A stretch of DNA of 64,000 bases from Synechococcus sp. BSA11S. GTDB lineage: Bacteria > Cyanobacteriota > Cyanobacteriia > PCC-6307 > Cyanobiaceae. The position numbers were made by a program, and so were the translations under genes. The stretch lies in NCBI RefSeq assembly GCF_014224355.1, contig NZ_VNWP01000001.1, forward strand, positions 124,001 through 188,000. The letters run 5' to 3'. A model generated the notes under the pieces. That model was given only the letters and a program-made list of their open reading frames with translations, was not told the origin of the DNA and searched no databases. This document shows, piece after piece, positions 39,772-47,534 of the stretch. Position 1 is the first letter of the stretch. Each line of letters opens with the position of its first letter.

Positions 39772-41358
39772 ATGAGCGTGGATCTGCTGGTGATCGGCGC
39801 CGGCGCCACCGGCGCCAGCATTGCCATGGAAGCGGCACGGCGGGGGCTGAGCGTGGTCCTGGTGGAGGCTGGCGACATCGCCATCGGCACCAGCAGCCGC
39901 AGCACCAAGCTCCTGCATGGAGGGGTTCGCTACCTGGAGCTGGCCTTCCGTCGGCTCGACTGGCGTCAGCTCCAGCTGGTGCGCGAAGCCCTCGCTGAGC
40001 GGGGCCACTGGCTGGAGGCCGTGCCGTTCCTGGCGCGGCGGCTGGAGTTGTTGCTCCCCAGTGATGGTCTGCTTCAGCAGGCCTACTACGGCCTCGGACT
40101 GGCGGTCTACGACCGGTTGGCGGGGCGGGCCGGCATCGGCTCCAGCCGCTGGCTGGGCCGCCAGGCGGTCCAGGAGCTGCTGCCGGAACTGTCCGCCGGC
40201 CACGTCGGTGTGGCCTATGGCGATGGCCAGTTCGATGACGCGCGACTGAACCTGCTGATGGTGCGGACCGCCGCCCACCTGGGGGCCGAGGTCTTCACGC
40301 GAACGGAAGTGGTGGAGCTGCTGCGCCAGGGTGATCGGCTCAGCGGCGCCGTGCTTCACGACCAGGCCACAGGCCAGCGGCGCCGGCTGGAGGCCCGGGT
40401 GGTGCTCAATGCCACGGGGATCGGGGCCGATCGGATCCGTCAGTTGGCCCAGCCCGACCTGCCGCCCTCCCTGCAGGTGAGCCGCGGGGTGCACCTGGTG
40501 CTGGCCGCCGACCTCTGCCCCGGGGGGACGGGGTTGCTGATCCCCTCCACCGACGACGGCCGGGTGCTGTTCGTGCTGCCGTTTTATGGCCGCACCCTGG
40601 TGGGCACCACGGACACCCCCTGTGGCTCCGCCGAGGCCGAGCGTCCCAGCGAGGCCGAGGAGCATTACCTGCTTGACCATGTGCGCCGCTGGTTCCCGGG
40701 CCATGGGGAACCGCTGGTGAGCAGCCGCTGGGCCGGTGGTCGCCCCCTGCTCCTGCCCACGGGGGAGGAGGAGTCCGCCAGTGGCGGGACGGCCACCGTG
40801 GTGCGTGAGCACCGGGTGGAGACACTCCCCTGCGGTCTGATCAGCGTGATGGGCGGCAAGTGGACCACCTGCCGCCCGATGGCCTTCGACGGGCTCCAGG
40901 CCGTGGCTCAGCAGCTGGGGGTGCCCCTGCCAGTTCCCTCGGAGCAGGCCGCTGCCGTGCCGATCCATGGGGCGGCCGCCAGTGGCGCGGCCACTGTGGC
41001 CGGCCTCAGCCGACTGCGGGCCGAGCTGCCCCAGCGCCTGCCCTGCGGGGAGACGGCGTTGCTGGAGCACCTGCTGACGGGCCACGGCCTGGAAACGGAG
41101 GCGGTGCTGGCCTGTGCCGCCGGCCCGCAAGAGCTCGAACCCCTCAGCCCGGTGATCCCGCTGACTGCCGCGGAGGTGCGCCATGCGGTGCGCCACGAGT
41201 GGGCCCGGACGGCCGATGATCTGCTGGCCCGGCGTTGCCGCCTGGCATTCGTGGATCAGGCCGAAGCCGAGCGTTTGCGGCCGCTGGTGGAGGCCCTGCT
41301 GGATCAGGAGTTGTCCTCACTGAGGTCCTCGCCCACCAGCCACCAGAAGAATCCGTAG
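39772..41358 (+). CDS. glpD: FAD-dependent glycerol-3-phosphate dehydrogenase
   Basis: Membrane-associated flavoenzyme oxidising glycerol-3-phosphate to dihydroxyacetone phosphate, passing electrons to quinone. FAD fold at the N-terminus (VIGAGATGASIAMEAARRG), then SSRSTKLLHGGVRYLE, GTSSRS, the PFYGRTLVGTTDTP strand and the conserved GGKWTTCRPMA near residue 360, plus a helical C-terminal domain. 528 residues from ATG 39772. With glpK it removes or recycles the glycerol-3-phosphate that GgpS uses. Its last 55 bases overlap the 3' end of the TreS-like gene on the other strand. Confidence 0.94.
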   Translation: MSVDLLVIGAGATGASIAMEAARRGLSVVLVEAGDIAIGTSSRSTKLLHGGVRYLELAFRRLDWRQLQLVREALAERGHWLEAVPFLARRLELLLPSDGLLQQAYYGLGLAVYDRLAGRAGIGSSRWLGRQAVQELLPELSAGHVGVAYGDGQFDDARLNLLMVRTAAHLGAEVFTRTEVVELLRQGDRLSGAVLHDQATGQRRRLEARVVLNATGIGADRIRQLAQPDLPPSLQVSRGVHLVLAADLCPGGTGLLIPSTDDGRVLFVLPFYGRTLVGTTDTPCGSAEAERPSEAEEHYLLDHVRRWFPGHGEPLVSSRWAGGRPLLLPTGEEESASGGTATVVREHRVETLPCGLISVMGGKWTTCRPMAFDGLQAVAQQLGVPLPVPSEQAAAVPIHGAAASGAATVAGLSRLRAELPQRLPCGETALLEHLLTGHGLETEAVLACAAGPQELEPLSPVIPLTAAEVRHAVRHEWARTADDLLARRCRLAFVDQAEAERLRPLVEALLDQELSSLRSSPTSHQKNP

Positions 41359-42965
41359 GCCTGCAGGTAAACGAACCAGGCGTCGCTGGCGGGGGGAAAC
41401 TCGCAGCCCCAGAGGGTGTCGCGCATGCGGCTGCCATGCCACTGGCCCAGGTCGAGACGGCTTGAGGCTCCCGTGGCCGCCAGGTTTGCCGCCACCACCA
41501 CGGTCATGCCTTCGCTGCGGCGGGCATAGCAGAGCACGCTGGGATGGGCGCTCTGGAGCAACTCGAAGCTGCCCTGGCGCAGGGCAGGCAGCAACCGCCG
41601 ACAGGTGAGCATGCGGTGGTGCCAGTTCAGCAGGGAGCCCGACAGCTGCTGTTGCACCTCCACATTCACGACCCGGTAGTCGTAACCGGGGGAGGTGATC
41701 GGCGGCAGCACCAGCAGGGGGTCGGGGGCGGTGGAGAAGCCGCCGTTGCGTTCGCGGGTCCAGGCCATCGGGGTGCGGTTGGCATCCCGGTCCCGCAGGC
41801 CCGGCCAGTCGCCCATTCCCAGCTCGTCCCCGTAGTAGAGGCAGGGAATGCCGGGCAGGCTGTACAGCAATCCGTGCAACAGGGTGTTCGGCCGGGGGTC
41901 GCCGTTGAGCAGGGGGGCCAGGCGGCGGTTGACGCCCCAGTTCAACCAGTGCTCCCTGGCCTCGGGGAAACCGGTCATCACCGCCTGAACCACCGCGTCT
42001 TCCACCAGGTGGCCGTCGCCGAGCCAGAGTTCGTCGTGGTTGCGCAGTGGCAGGGCCCAGCGGCTGCCGGGCACCATCTCCTGGGCGTGCTGCAGACACT
42101 CCTGAAGCTTGTCGCAGCGTCCCTGGGCCACGGCGGCGAAGAGGTGTGCGGTGAGGGCGAAATCAAAGGCGGCGTGCAGTTCGTCGTCTGCCAGATAGGG
42201 TGCCGACTCCTTCACCGGCTGAATGGCCTCGGCGATCAGGAGCAGGTCGCGTCCGGAGGCATCCACCCGGGCGCGCAGCCGCTTCAGGAAGGCATGGGTT
42301 TCGGGCAATCCCTCACAGCGGGTGCCCTCCCGTTCATGCAGGAACGGCACCGCATCCAGGCGAAAGCCGTCGACGCCACGGTCGACCCAGAAATCGACCA
42401 CCTCCAGCATTGCTTGCTGAACCGCGGGATTGTCGTAGTTGAGGTCGGGCTGGTGATGCAGGAAGCGGTGCAGGTAGTACTGGCCGGCCACCGAATCCCA
42501 CTGCCAGTTGGAGCTCTCGAAGTGGCGGAACAGCACCTGGGCCTCGGGGTAGCCGCTGTCGTCGTCGCGCCACACGTAGAAGTCACGCTCGCTGCTCCCG
42601 GTGGGTGACCAACGGGCCCGCTGAAACCAGGGATGGAGCACGCTGGTGTGGTTGAGCACCAGGTCGAGCAGAACCCTGATGCCTTGGCCGTGGGCCTCCT
42701 CCAGCAGCCGTGCCAGGTCGTCCATGCTGCCCAGATCGGGATGGATGGCCGTGAAATCGGTGATGTCGTAGCCACCGTCCCTCAGGGGAGAGGGGTAGAT
42801 GGGCGTCAGCCAGATCGCATCCACCCCCAGCCATTGCAGGTAGGGGAGGCGTCTGGTGATTCCCTCCAGATCACCGACTCCATCGCCGTTGGCATCCGCG
42901 AACGTGCGCGGCATCAGCTGATAGATCACGCAGCCTCTCCACCAGTGCTCCGTCTCGATCGACAT
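41304..42965 (-). CDS. treS: TreS-like GH13 enzyme (maltose/trehalose interconversion)
   Basis: GH13 enzyme of 553 residues with the pattern of trehalose synthase: VIYQLMPRTFADANGDGVGD, LDLVLNHTSVLHPWFQ, HRFLHHQPDLNYDNPAV, GFRLDAVPFLHEREGTR, ETHAFLKRLRAR, LRNHDELWL and LPGIPCLYYGDELGMGD. Catalytic Asp, Glu (LIAEAIQP) and Asp are intact. LIAEAIQP differs slightly from the LAEANQW form usual in TreS, so specificity could differ. No fused maltokinase domain. It lies 80 bases after ggpS in the same direction and probably shares its transcript. Possible roles: trehalose/maltose metabolism or trimming of glucosides. Confidence 0.82.
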   Translation of the reverse strand: MSIETEHWWRGCVIYQLMPRTFADANGDGVGDLEGITRRLPYLQWLGVDAIWLTPIYPSPLRDGGYDITDFTAIHPDLGSMDDLARLLEEAHGQGIRVLLDLVLNHTSVLHPWFQRARWSPTGSSERDFYVWRDDDSGYPEAQVLFRHFESSNWQWDSVAGQYYLHRFLHHQPDLNYDNPAVQQAMLEVVDFWVDRGVDGFRLDAVPFLHEREGTRCEGLPETHAFLKRLRARVDASGRDLLLIAEAIQPVKESAPYLADDELHAAFDFALTAHLFAAVAQGRCDKLQECLQHAQEMVPGSRWALPLRNHDELWLGDGHLVEDAVVQAVMTGFPEAREHWLNWGVNRRLAPLLNGDPRPNTLLHGLLYSLPGIPCLYYGDELGMGDWPGLRDRDANRTPMAWTRERNGGFSTAPDPLLVLPPITSPGYDYRVVNVEVQQQLSGSLLNWHHRMLTCRRLLPALRQGSFELLQSAHPSVLCYARRSEGMTVVVAANLAATGASSRLDLGQWHGSRMRDTLWGCEFPPASDAWFVYLQAYGFFWWLVGEDLSEDNS

Positions 42966-43045
42966 CGGTGGCCACGGCTGGGCTTCGTTTCGGGTCTAGG
43001 CCTGGTCAGGATGGTCTGCCAATGGCTGAAGCCCCTGGTGAGGGC

Positions 43046-44644
43046 TCAAAGAGCCCGGAGGGTGCCCAGTTGCTGCTCCGCCCAGTGCTGCACCGTGAAT
43101 TCATCCACGGCCAGGGTCATCGAGGCCATCCGGCGCACCTGCTCCTCCTGGGGCATGTCCAGGGCGGCGCTGATGGCCTCATCCATGCTGCGATGGGAAT
43201 AGGGATTGGTGAGAACCGCGTCTTCGAGTTCGACGGAGGCACCGGTGAATTCGGAGAGCACCAGCACGCCGCCCAGGCCCTGGCGGGCTGCCACGTATTC
43301 CTTGGCCACCAGGTTGAGGCCGTCCCGAAGCGGGGTGATCCAGCAGACATCGGCCTGGCTGAACCAGCCCATCAGCTCCTCGTAGGAGGTGCGGCGGGTG
43401 GAGAGGCGAACCGGCGTCCAGTCGATGCGTCCGAAGCGGCCATTGATGCGCCCCACGATCTCTTCCACCGAACGCTGGATGTCTTCGTAGATGCGCATGC
43501 CGCTGGCGGCAGCAACGCAACCGAGAAACAGTTCCACGCCACCCTGCCAGCGGGGCTGCTGCTCGAGCAGACGCTCGTAGGCCAGCAGCATTTCCTCATT
43601 GCCCTTGGTGTAATCGACCCTGGAGGCCGAGAGAATCAACTTGCGCCCCTCGTGCTGCTCCGCGATCTGGCTGGCCATGGCCTGCACCGCCGGAGTATGA
43701 ACCAGTTCACGGATCAGCTCAGGGGAGGTGCCGACCGGGGAGGCCTGGATGTGAACCCGGCGGTCCGGGTGATCGAGCCAGGGCACCTCGGTGGGTTCAG
43801 AGAGTGCGCTGCCATGGAGGCGGAACTTCTTGGCCACGGGCACTGGATCGCCGCCTTTGACCCCGCGCAGATTGATGGCGCTGCGGGCGAAGTTGTTGGC
43901 GTAGCGGGGAATGTGGAAACCCACCAGGTCACAGCTGAGCAGGCTGTCGAGGATTTCATCCCGCCATGGAAGGATGCTGAAGACATCACTCGAGGGGAAG
44001 GGCGTGTGATGAAAGAAAGCGATCCGGACGTCCTTTCGGTGCTTGCGAATCAGGGCTGGGGTGAGCCAGAGGTTGTAATCGTGGATCCAGATGGTGGCGC
44101 CATGGGCCGCTTCTTCGCAGGCGGCACGGGCAAAGGAACGGTTCACCTCCTCGAAGGTGGCCCAGTCTGAATTGTCGACGCTGAACAGTCCTGGGAAGCT
44201 GTGCAGGATCGGCCAGAACGATTCCTTGGAGGTGACGTGGTAGAAGCTGGAGATCTGCTCCGGCGTGAGGGGAAGCCGCCGCAGAGTGAAGGGACTGGGG
44301 GAAGTGAGGCTCAGCCGTTCGTCGGGGGTGTGGAAAGCGCTGGCATCTTCACGCCAGGAGATCCATGTGCCGGATCGTTCCTCCTGAAAGAGATTGCGCA
44401 GGGTTGGAATGACCCCATTCGGGCTTTTCTGGTCCACCCACTGGCGATTGCCGTCGGCGTCGATCTTTTCTTCGTATGGAGATCTGTGGTAAACAAGAAC
44501 AAATTTGCTCTCGCCGATCTTGAACGGAGCTGCGTCGGGCGAGTCCTGTGGGGTAGTTTCTTTAGATGTATTGGTCTGCAATGACTGCTCAGTTGTGGAT
44601 TGATCGGGAGGATGTTGATTTCTTTGTTGGAGTTGTTGCGTCAC
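43046..44644 (-). CDS. ggpS: Glucosylglycerol-phosphate synthase
   Basis: Transfers glucose from ADP-glucose to glycerol-3-phosphate, first step of glucosylglycerol (salt osmolyte) synthesis. GT20 fold related to trehalose-6-phosphate synthase; visible blocks: FVLVYHRSPYEEK, HDYNLWLTPALIRKHRKDVR, FFHHTPFPSSDVFSILPWR, LVGFHIPRYANNFARSAINL, LSASRVDYTKGNEEMLLAYE and ARQGLGGVLVLSEFTGAS. Start is GTG 44644; the first 40 residues are Gln/Thr/Ser-rich and lower in GC than the rest. No ggpR-like repressor gene is visible nearby. With stpA it forms a complete GG pathway. Confidence 0.94.
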   Translation of the reverse strand: MTQQLQQRNQHPPDQSTTEQSLQTNTSKETTPQDSPDAAPFKIGESKFVLVYHRSPYEEKIDADGNRQWVDQKSPNGVIPTLRNLFQEERSGTWISWREDASAFHTPDERLSLTSPSPFTLRRLPLTPEQISSFYHVTSKESFWPILHSFPGLFSVDNSDWATFEEVNRSFARAACEEAAHGATIWIHDYNLWLTPALIRKHRKDVRIAFFHHTPFPSSDVFSILPWRDEILDSLLSCDLVGFHIPRYANNFARSAINLRGVKGGDPVPVAKKFRLHGSALSEPTEVPWLDHPDRRVHIQASPVGTSPELIRELVHTPAVQAMASQIAEQHEGRKLILSASRVDYTKGNEEMLLAYERLLEQQPRWQGGVELFLGCVAAASGMRIYEDIQRSVEEIVGRINGRFGRIDWTPVRLSTRRTSYEELMGWFSQADVCWITPLRDGLNLVAKEYVAARQGLGGVLVLSEFTGASVELEDAVLTNPYSHRSMDEAISAALDMPQEEQVRRMASMTLAVDEFTVQHWAEQQLGTLRAL

Positions 44645-44671
44645 GAATTCTTCACCCTCGCATTTGAAACC

Positions 44672-44703
44672 ATTCTATACGCTTGAACGGGTGACCGCTC
44701 CAA
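44672..44703 (-). promoter_or_regulatory. Candidate promoter of ggpS
   Basis: In an AT-richer stretch upstream of ggpS, a minus-strand -10-like TATAGAAT (44679 to 44672) is preceded by -35-like TTGGAG (44703 to 44698) with 18 bases between. It would start transcription about 20 bases before GTG 44644. The match to sigma-70 consensus is moderate. The rest of the roughly 215-base gap up to 44861 shows no supported gene. Confidence 0.35.
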
Positions 44704-44860
44704 TGCAGCCTGTCGCCTGCCCTGATCCCTGTGCTGCACTGGCCTCGCTCAGGGCCTCTCCTAGTGGCGTGGGCTTCTGCCGGGTGCCCCCGTCAACCAG
44801 GGCACTGGTCAAATCCACTCGCCGTGGCCAGATTGAAGCTGGTCTGCCTGGCAAGCTCCC

Positions 44861-45814
44861 GTGCTGAGCCTGTTTCGTTCCCGCTTTGCTCGCTGGCTGC
44901 TGCCAGGAGGGGTGGCCCTGCTGGCGGGGCTGCTGCCAGCTGCCGGCGCTCGTGCGGACGGTGTCATTGATCGGGTTGCCCGCAGTGGTGAACTGGTGCT
45001 GGTGGGAGATCCAGATCAGGCACCGATGCTCTCCCTCGACGACCAGGGGCAGCCGGTGGGCTATGGGATGGAGGTGGCCAAGAGGATTGCAGCCGAGCTG
45101 GCCATGGCCGTGGGCCGGCCGGTGCGGCTCCGCTTCGATGCGGTGGCTGACCCGGCCGAACTGGGCCAGCGTCTCGTCGCTGGCCAGGCAGATCTGGCCT
45201 GTGGCGTGCCCTTCACCTGGGAGCGGGACATCACGCTCGACTATTCACTGCCGTTCGGTCTTTCCGGTCTGCGGCTGCTGGCGCCTGCCGGCCGTCTGGA
45301 TGGATCGCCCCAGGCGCTGGCGGGTCAGCGCATCGGTGTTGTCGCCAACTCCCTGGCGGAAACGGAACTGCGGGGCATCCAGCCGGCCGCCCGGCCCGTG
45401 GGTTTCAGGGATCTCTCCCAGGCTGTGGAGGCCCTTCGCGCTGGCTCGGTGGATGGGGTGATCGGTGACAGCACTCTCCTGGCCGGCCTGGGCGCCGGCG
45501 GGAAGGGCACAGCTCTGGTTCAGACCCCCTCTGAGCCCTACGAGCGCTATGCCGTGGCCTGCCTGGTGCCAGAGAACGACTCCGCCTTCCGCAACCTGGT
45601 GAACCTGGCGATCGCACGCTTGCTGCAGGGATACCTCGACGGCCAGTCCGAGGCGGTGACCGCCATCGATCGCTGGGTGGGACCCGGCAGTGCCCTCAAC
45701 CGCTCCCCTGAGCAGATCCGCAACTATTTCGAGGCGGTGCTGCTCGGGGTGGAGGCCCTGCGCCCGCTGCCAGCCCAGGCGGGGGCGCCCCCCATCAGGC
45801 CTACGGCTCCCTGA
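44861..45814 (+). CDS. GRRM-system extracellular substrate-binding protein
   Basis: Periplasmic solute-binding protein of the amino-acid type (317 residues, GTG start) with a long N-terminal signal peptide (RFARWLLPGGVALLAGLLPA). Family motifs: RSGELVLVGDPDQAPMLSL, GYGMEVAKRIAAELA, GQADLACGVPFTWERD and the second lobe GVVANSLAETELRGI. No permease or ATPase lies nearby, so it is an orphan. Orphan binding proteins of this sort occur as the third partner of GRRM clusters in cyanobacteria, next to the peptide and the radical SAM gene, exactly as here. A sensor or carrier for the modified peptide is inference. Confidence 0.82.
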   Translation: MLSLFRSRFARWLLPGGVALLAGLLPAAGARADGVIDRVARSGELVLVGDPDQAPMLSLDDQGQPVGYGMEVAKRIAAELAMAVGRPVRLRFDAVADPAELGQRLVAGQADLACGVPFTWERDITLDYSLPFGLSGLRLLAPAGRLDGSPQALAGQRIGVVANSLAETELRGIQPAARPVGFRDLSQAVEALRAGSVDGVIGDSTLLAGLGAGGKGTALVQTPSEPYERYAVACLVPENDSAFRNLVNLAIARLLQGYLDGQSEAVTAIDRWVGPGSALNRSPEQIRNYFEAVLLGVEALRPLPAQAGAPPIRPTAP

Positions 45815-45879
45815 TGCCTTGAGGCAGCCCACGCCGGCGCGTCGTTGTCTCTCCATACCCCGCTTCCACCCCTGCTCCG

Positions 45880-46284
45880 ATGGCCTTCTTCACCCGCTCC
45901 AGGCTTTTCGGCATCCTTTTGTTGGCTGCCTCCTTGCCCCTTGATCCTGGGGTGGCCCGAGCCCTTGCGGCTTCGGGCTCAGCAACCTCAGCCGGTGATC
46001 AGCCTCGCCAGTCCGATGCCATCGAGGGGCGCCTGCGCCGCATCGCTGCCGCCATTCGGGAACACGACGACGCGGAAGTCGGGGGGGATGGGGCCAGTGC
46101 TGACGGCAGGCTGGCGCGGGTGTTTCTCAACGGGCCAAGGGTCGGTTGGGGGAATGGTGGATTCCGCAACGGTGGCTTCTACAACGGTGGATTCCGCAAC
46201 GGCGGCTTCTTCAACGGTGGATTCCGCAACGGTGGCTTCCGTAATGGCGGTTTCCGCAACGGCGGCTGGCGTAATTACTGGTGA
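45880..46284 (+). CDS. grrA: GRRM-system glycine-rich peptide precursor (GrrA)
   Basis: 134-residue substrate peptide of the radical SAM enzyme encoded next. Residues 1-30 form a signal peptide (RLFGILLLAASLP); a variable leader follows, then from residue 82 a core built of aromatic-X-Asn motifs: F82LN, W90GN, F95RN, F100YN, F105RN, F110FN, F115RN, F120RN, F125RN and W130RN, most spaced by GG, ending in YW. GrrM-type enzymes are known to form three-residue cyclophanes between the aromatic ring and Asn. So up to ten crosslinks could occur. The stop overlaps the next start as GTGA. Confidence 0.9.
   Translation: MAFFTRSRLFGILLLAASLPLDPGVARALAASGSATSAGDQPRQSDAIEGRLRRIAAAIREHDDAEVGGDGASADGRLARVFLNGPRVGWGNGGFRNGGFYNGGFRNGGFFNGGFRNGGFRNGGFRNGGWRNYW
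46147..46280 (+). repeat. Tandem 15-base units coding the grrA core
   Basis: Seven to eight direct repeats of about 15 bases with the consensus GGTGGATTCCGCAAC, each coding Gly-Gly-aromatic-X-Asn. Units differ at third positions and at X (CGC, TAC, TTC, CGT). The array lies wholly inside grrA; unit slippage would change the number of motifs without shifting frame. Confidence 0.85.
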
Positions 46285-47459
46285 CCCGCGAGCCCGCCAC
46301 GGCCAAGGCCGGCCCGCTGCGGCTGCTGGTGGTGCAGCCCACCCCCTTCTGCAACCTCGACTGCGACTACTGCTATCTGCCCAGCCGCGACGACCGCGCC
46401 CGGCTGCCACTGGAGATCCTGGACGCGGCCCTGGAGCGGGTGCTGGAGAGTCCGTTCCTGGAGGGCGGCTTCACCCTCCTCTGGCATGCGGGCGAGCCGC
46501 TCACCATGCCGATCGCCTTCTACGACGAGGCCTCCAAGCGGATCCGTCTGGCCCTGGAGCGTCACGAACTGCCTCCGTCCACGATCGTGCAGTCGCTGCA
46601 GACCAATGCGGTGGTGATCGACGACGCCTGGTGCGACTGCTTCGAGCGCAACGGCATCCACGTGGGCGTGAGCATGGATGGACCGGCATCCCTGCACGAC
46701 GCCCATCGCCGCACCCGCACGGGCCTGCCCACCCATGGGGCCGTGATGCGCGGCATTGCCGCCCTGCAGCGCCGCGGCATCCCCTTCCAGGTGATCTGCG
46801 TGCTCACCGCCGACGCCCTTGATCAGGCCGACGCCCTCTACGACTTCTTCACCGGTGCCGGCATCGCCGACGTGGCCTTCAACATGGAGGAAACCGAGGG
46901 GGAAAATCTTCGCTCCACCCTCGAGCGTCCCGATGGCGAGCGCCGCTACACTGCGTTTCTGGAGCGTTTCTGGCAGCGGACCCGCGCTGAGCCCGGCCGG
47001 CTGCACCTGCGCGAGTTCGATGGCATCACCAGCCTGGCCTGTGGCGAGGGCCGGATGGAGAGCACCGACATGAACACCCCCTTCGCGATCGTCAACGTGG
47101 ATGCACGGGGCAACTTCTCCAGCTTCGATCCGGAATTGCTGGCGGTGGCTACTGCCGACTACGGCGATTTCATCTTCGGCAACGTGCTGCAGGGCAGCCT
47201 GGAAGCGTCGATGGACACCGACAAGTTCCAGAAGGTGTGGCGTGGGATCGCCTCCGGCGTGGATCTCTGCCGCCACGACTGCGCCTACTTCGGCCTCTGC
47301 GGTGGCGGTGCCGCCAGCAACAAGTACTGGGAGCACGGCAGCTTCGATTGCAGCGTCACCCAGGCCTGCCGCTACCGCATCCAGCTGGTGGCCGACGTGG
47401 TGCTCGCGGGCATGGAGCGGGAGCTGGGGCTGAGTCCCCAGAGCGGACCCAGCGGCTGA
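46281..47459 (+). CDS. grrM: GRRM-system radical SAM/SPASM peptide maturase (GrrM)
   Basis: Peptide-modifying radical SAM enzyme of 392 residues. Near the N-terminus CNLDCDYC (Cys 24, 28, 31) binds the SAM [4Fe-4S] cluster. The C-terminal SPASM region has CRHDCAYFGLCGGGAASNKY, HGSFDCS and the following Cys, ligands for auxiliary clusters; an isolated Cys lies in SLACGEGRM. This layout matches the GRRM family, whose studied members make aromatic-to-Asn C-C crosslinks (three-residue cyclophanes). The GTG start overlaps the grrA stop, so precursor and enzyme are coupled. It should act in the cytosol before the precursor is exported. The exact bond made here is inferred. Confidence 0.92.
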   Translation: MTREPATAKAGPLRLLVVQPTPFCNLDCDYCYLPSRDDRARLPLEILDAALERVLESPFLEGGFTLLWHAGEPLTMPIAFYDEASKRIRLALERHELPPSTIVQSLQTNAVVIDDAWCDCFERNGIHVGVSMDGPASLHDAHRRTRTGLPTHGAVMRGIAALQRRGIPFQVICVLTADALDQADALYDFFTGAGIADVAFNMEETEGENLRSTLERPDGERRYTAFLERFWQRTRAEPGRLHLREFDGITSLACGEGRMESTDMNTPFAIVNVDARGNFSSFDPELLAVATADYGDFIFGNVLQGSLEASMDTDKFQKVWRGIASGVDLCRHDCAYFGLCGGGAASNKYWEHGSFDCSVTQACRYRIQLVADVVLAGMERELGLSPQSGPSG

Positions 47460-47534
47460 GCGCCGACCCCCACGGGGGATGATCGGAGCTGAACCTGTCC
47501 CCTCCCCGCGGCACGCCGGCCGCACCCGCCACCC

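Noticed and set aside
38056-41196. Very long open frame (over 1000 codons) antisense to glpK and glpD
   Set aside because: Composition is His/Gln/Gly-rich with no motif, as expected for the complement of high-GC coding DNA; both sense genes are certain.
44664-44867. 67-codon frame between ggpS and the GRRM binding-protein gene, considered as a ggpR-like regulator
   Set aside because: No ribosome-binding site, overlaps the putative ggpS promoter, Pro/Arg-rich random composition.
46147-46280. Short direct repeats that might suggest a CRISPR array
   Set aside because: The units are contiguous 15-base codon repeats without spacers and translate to the GrrA core.
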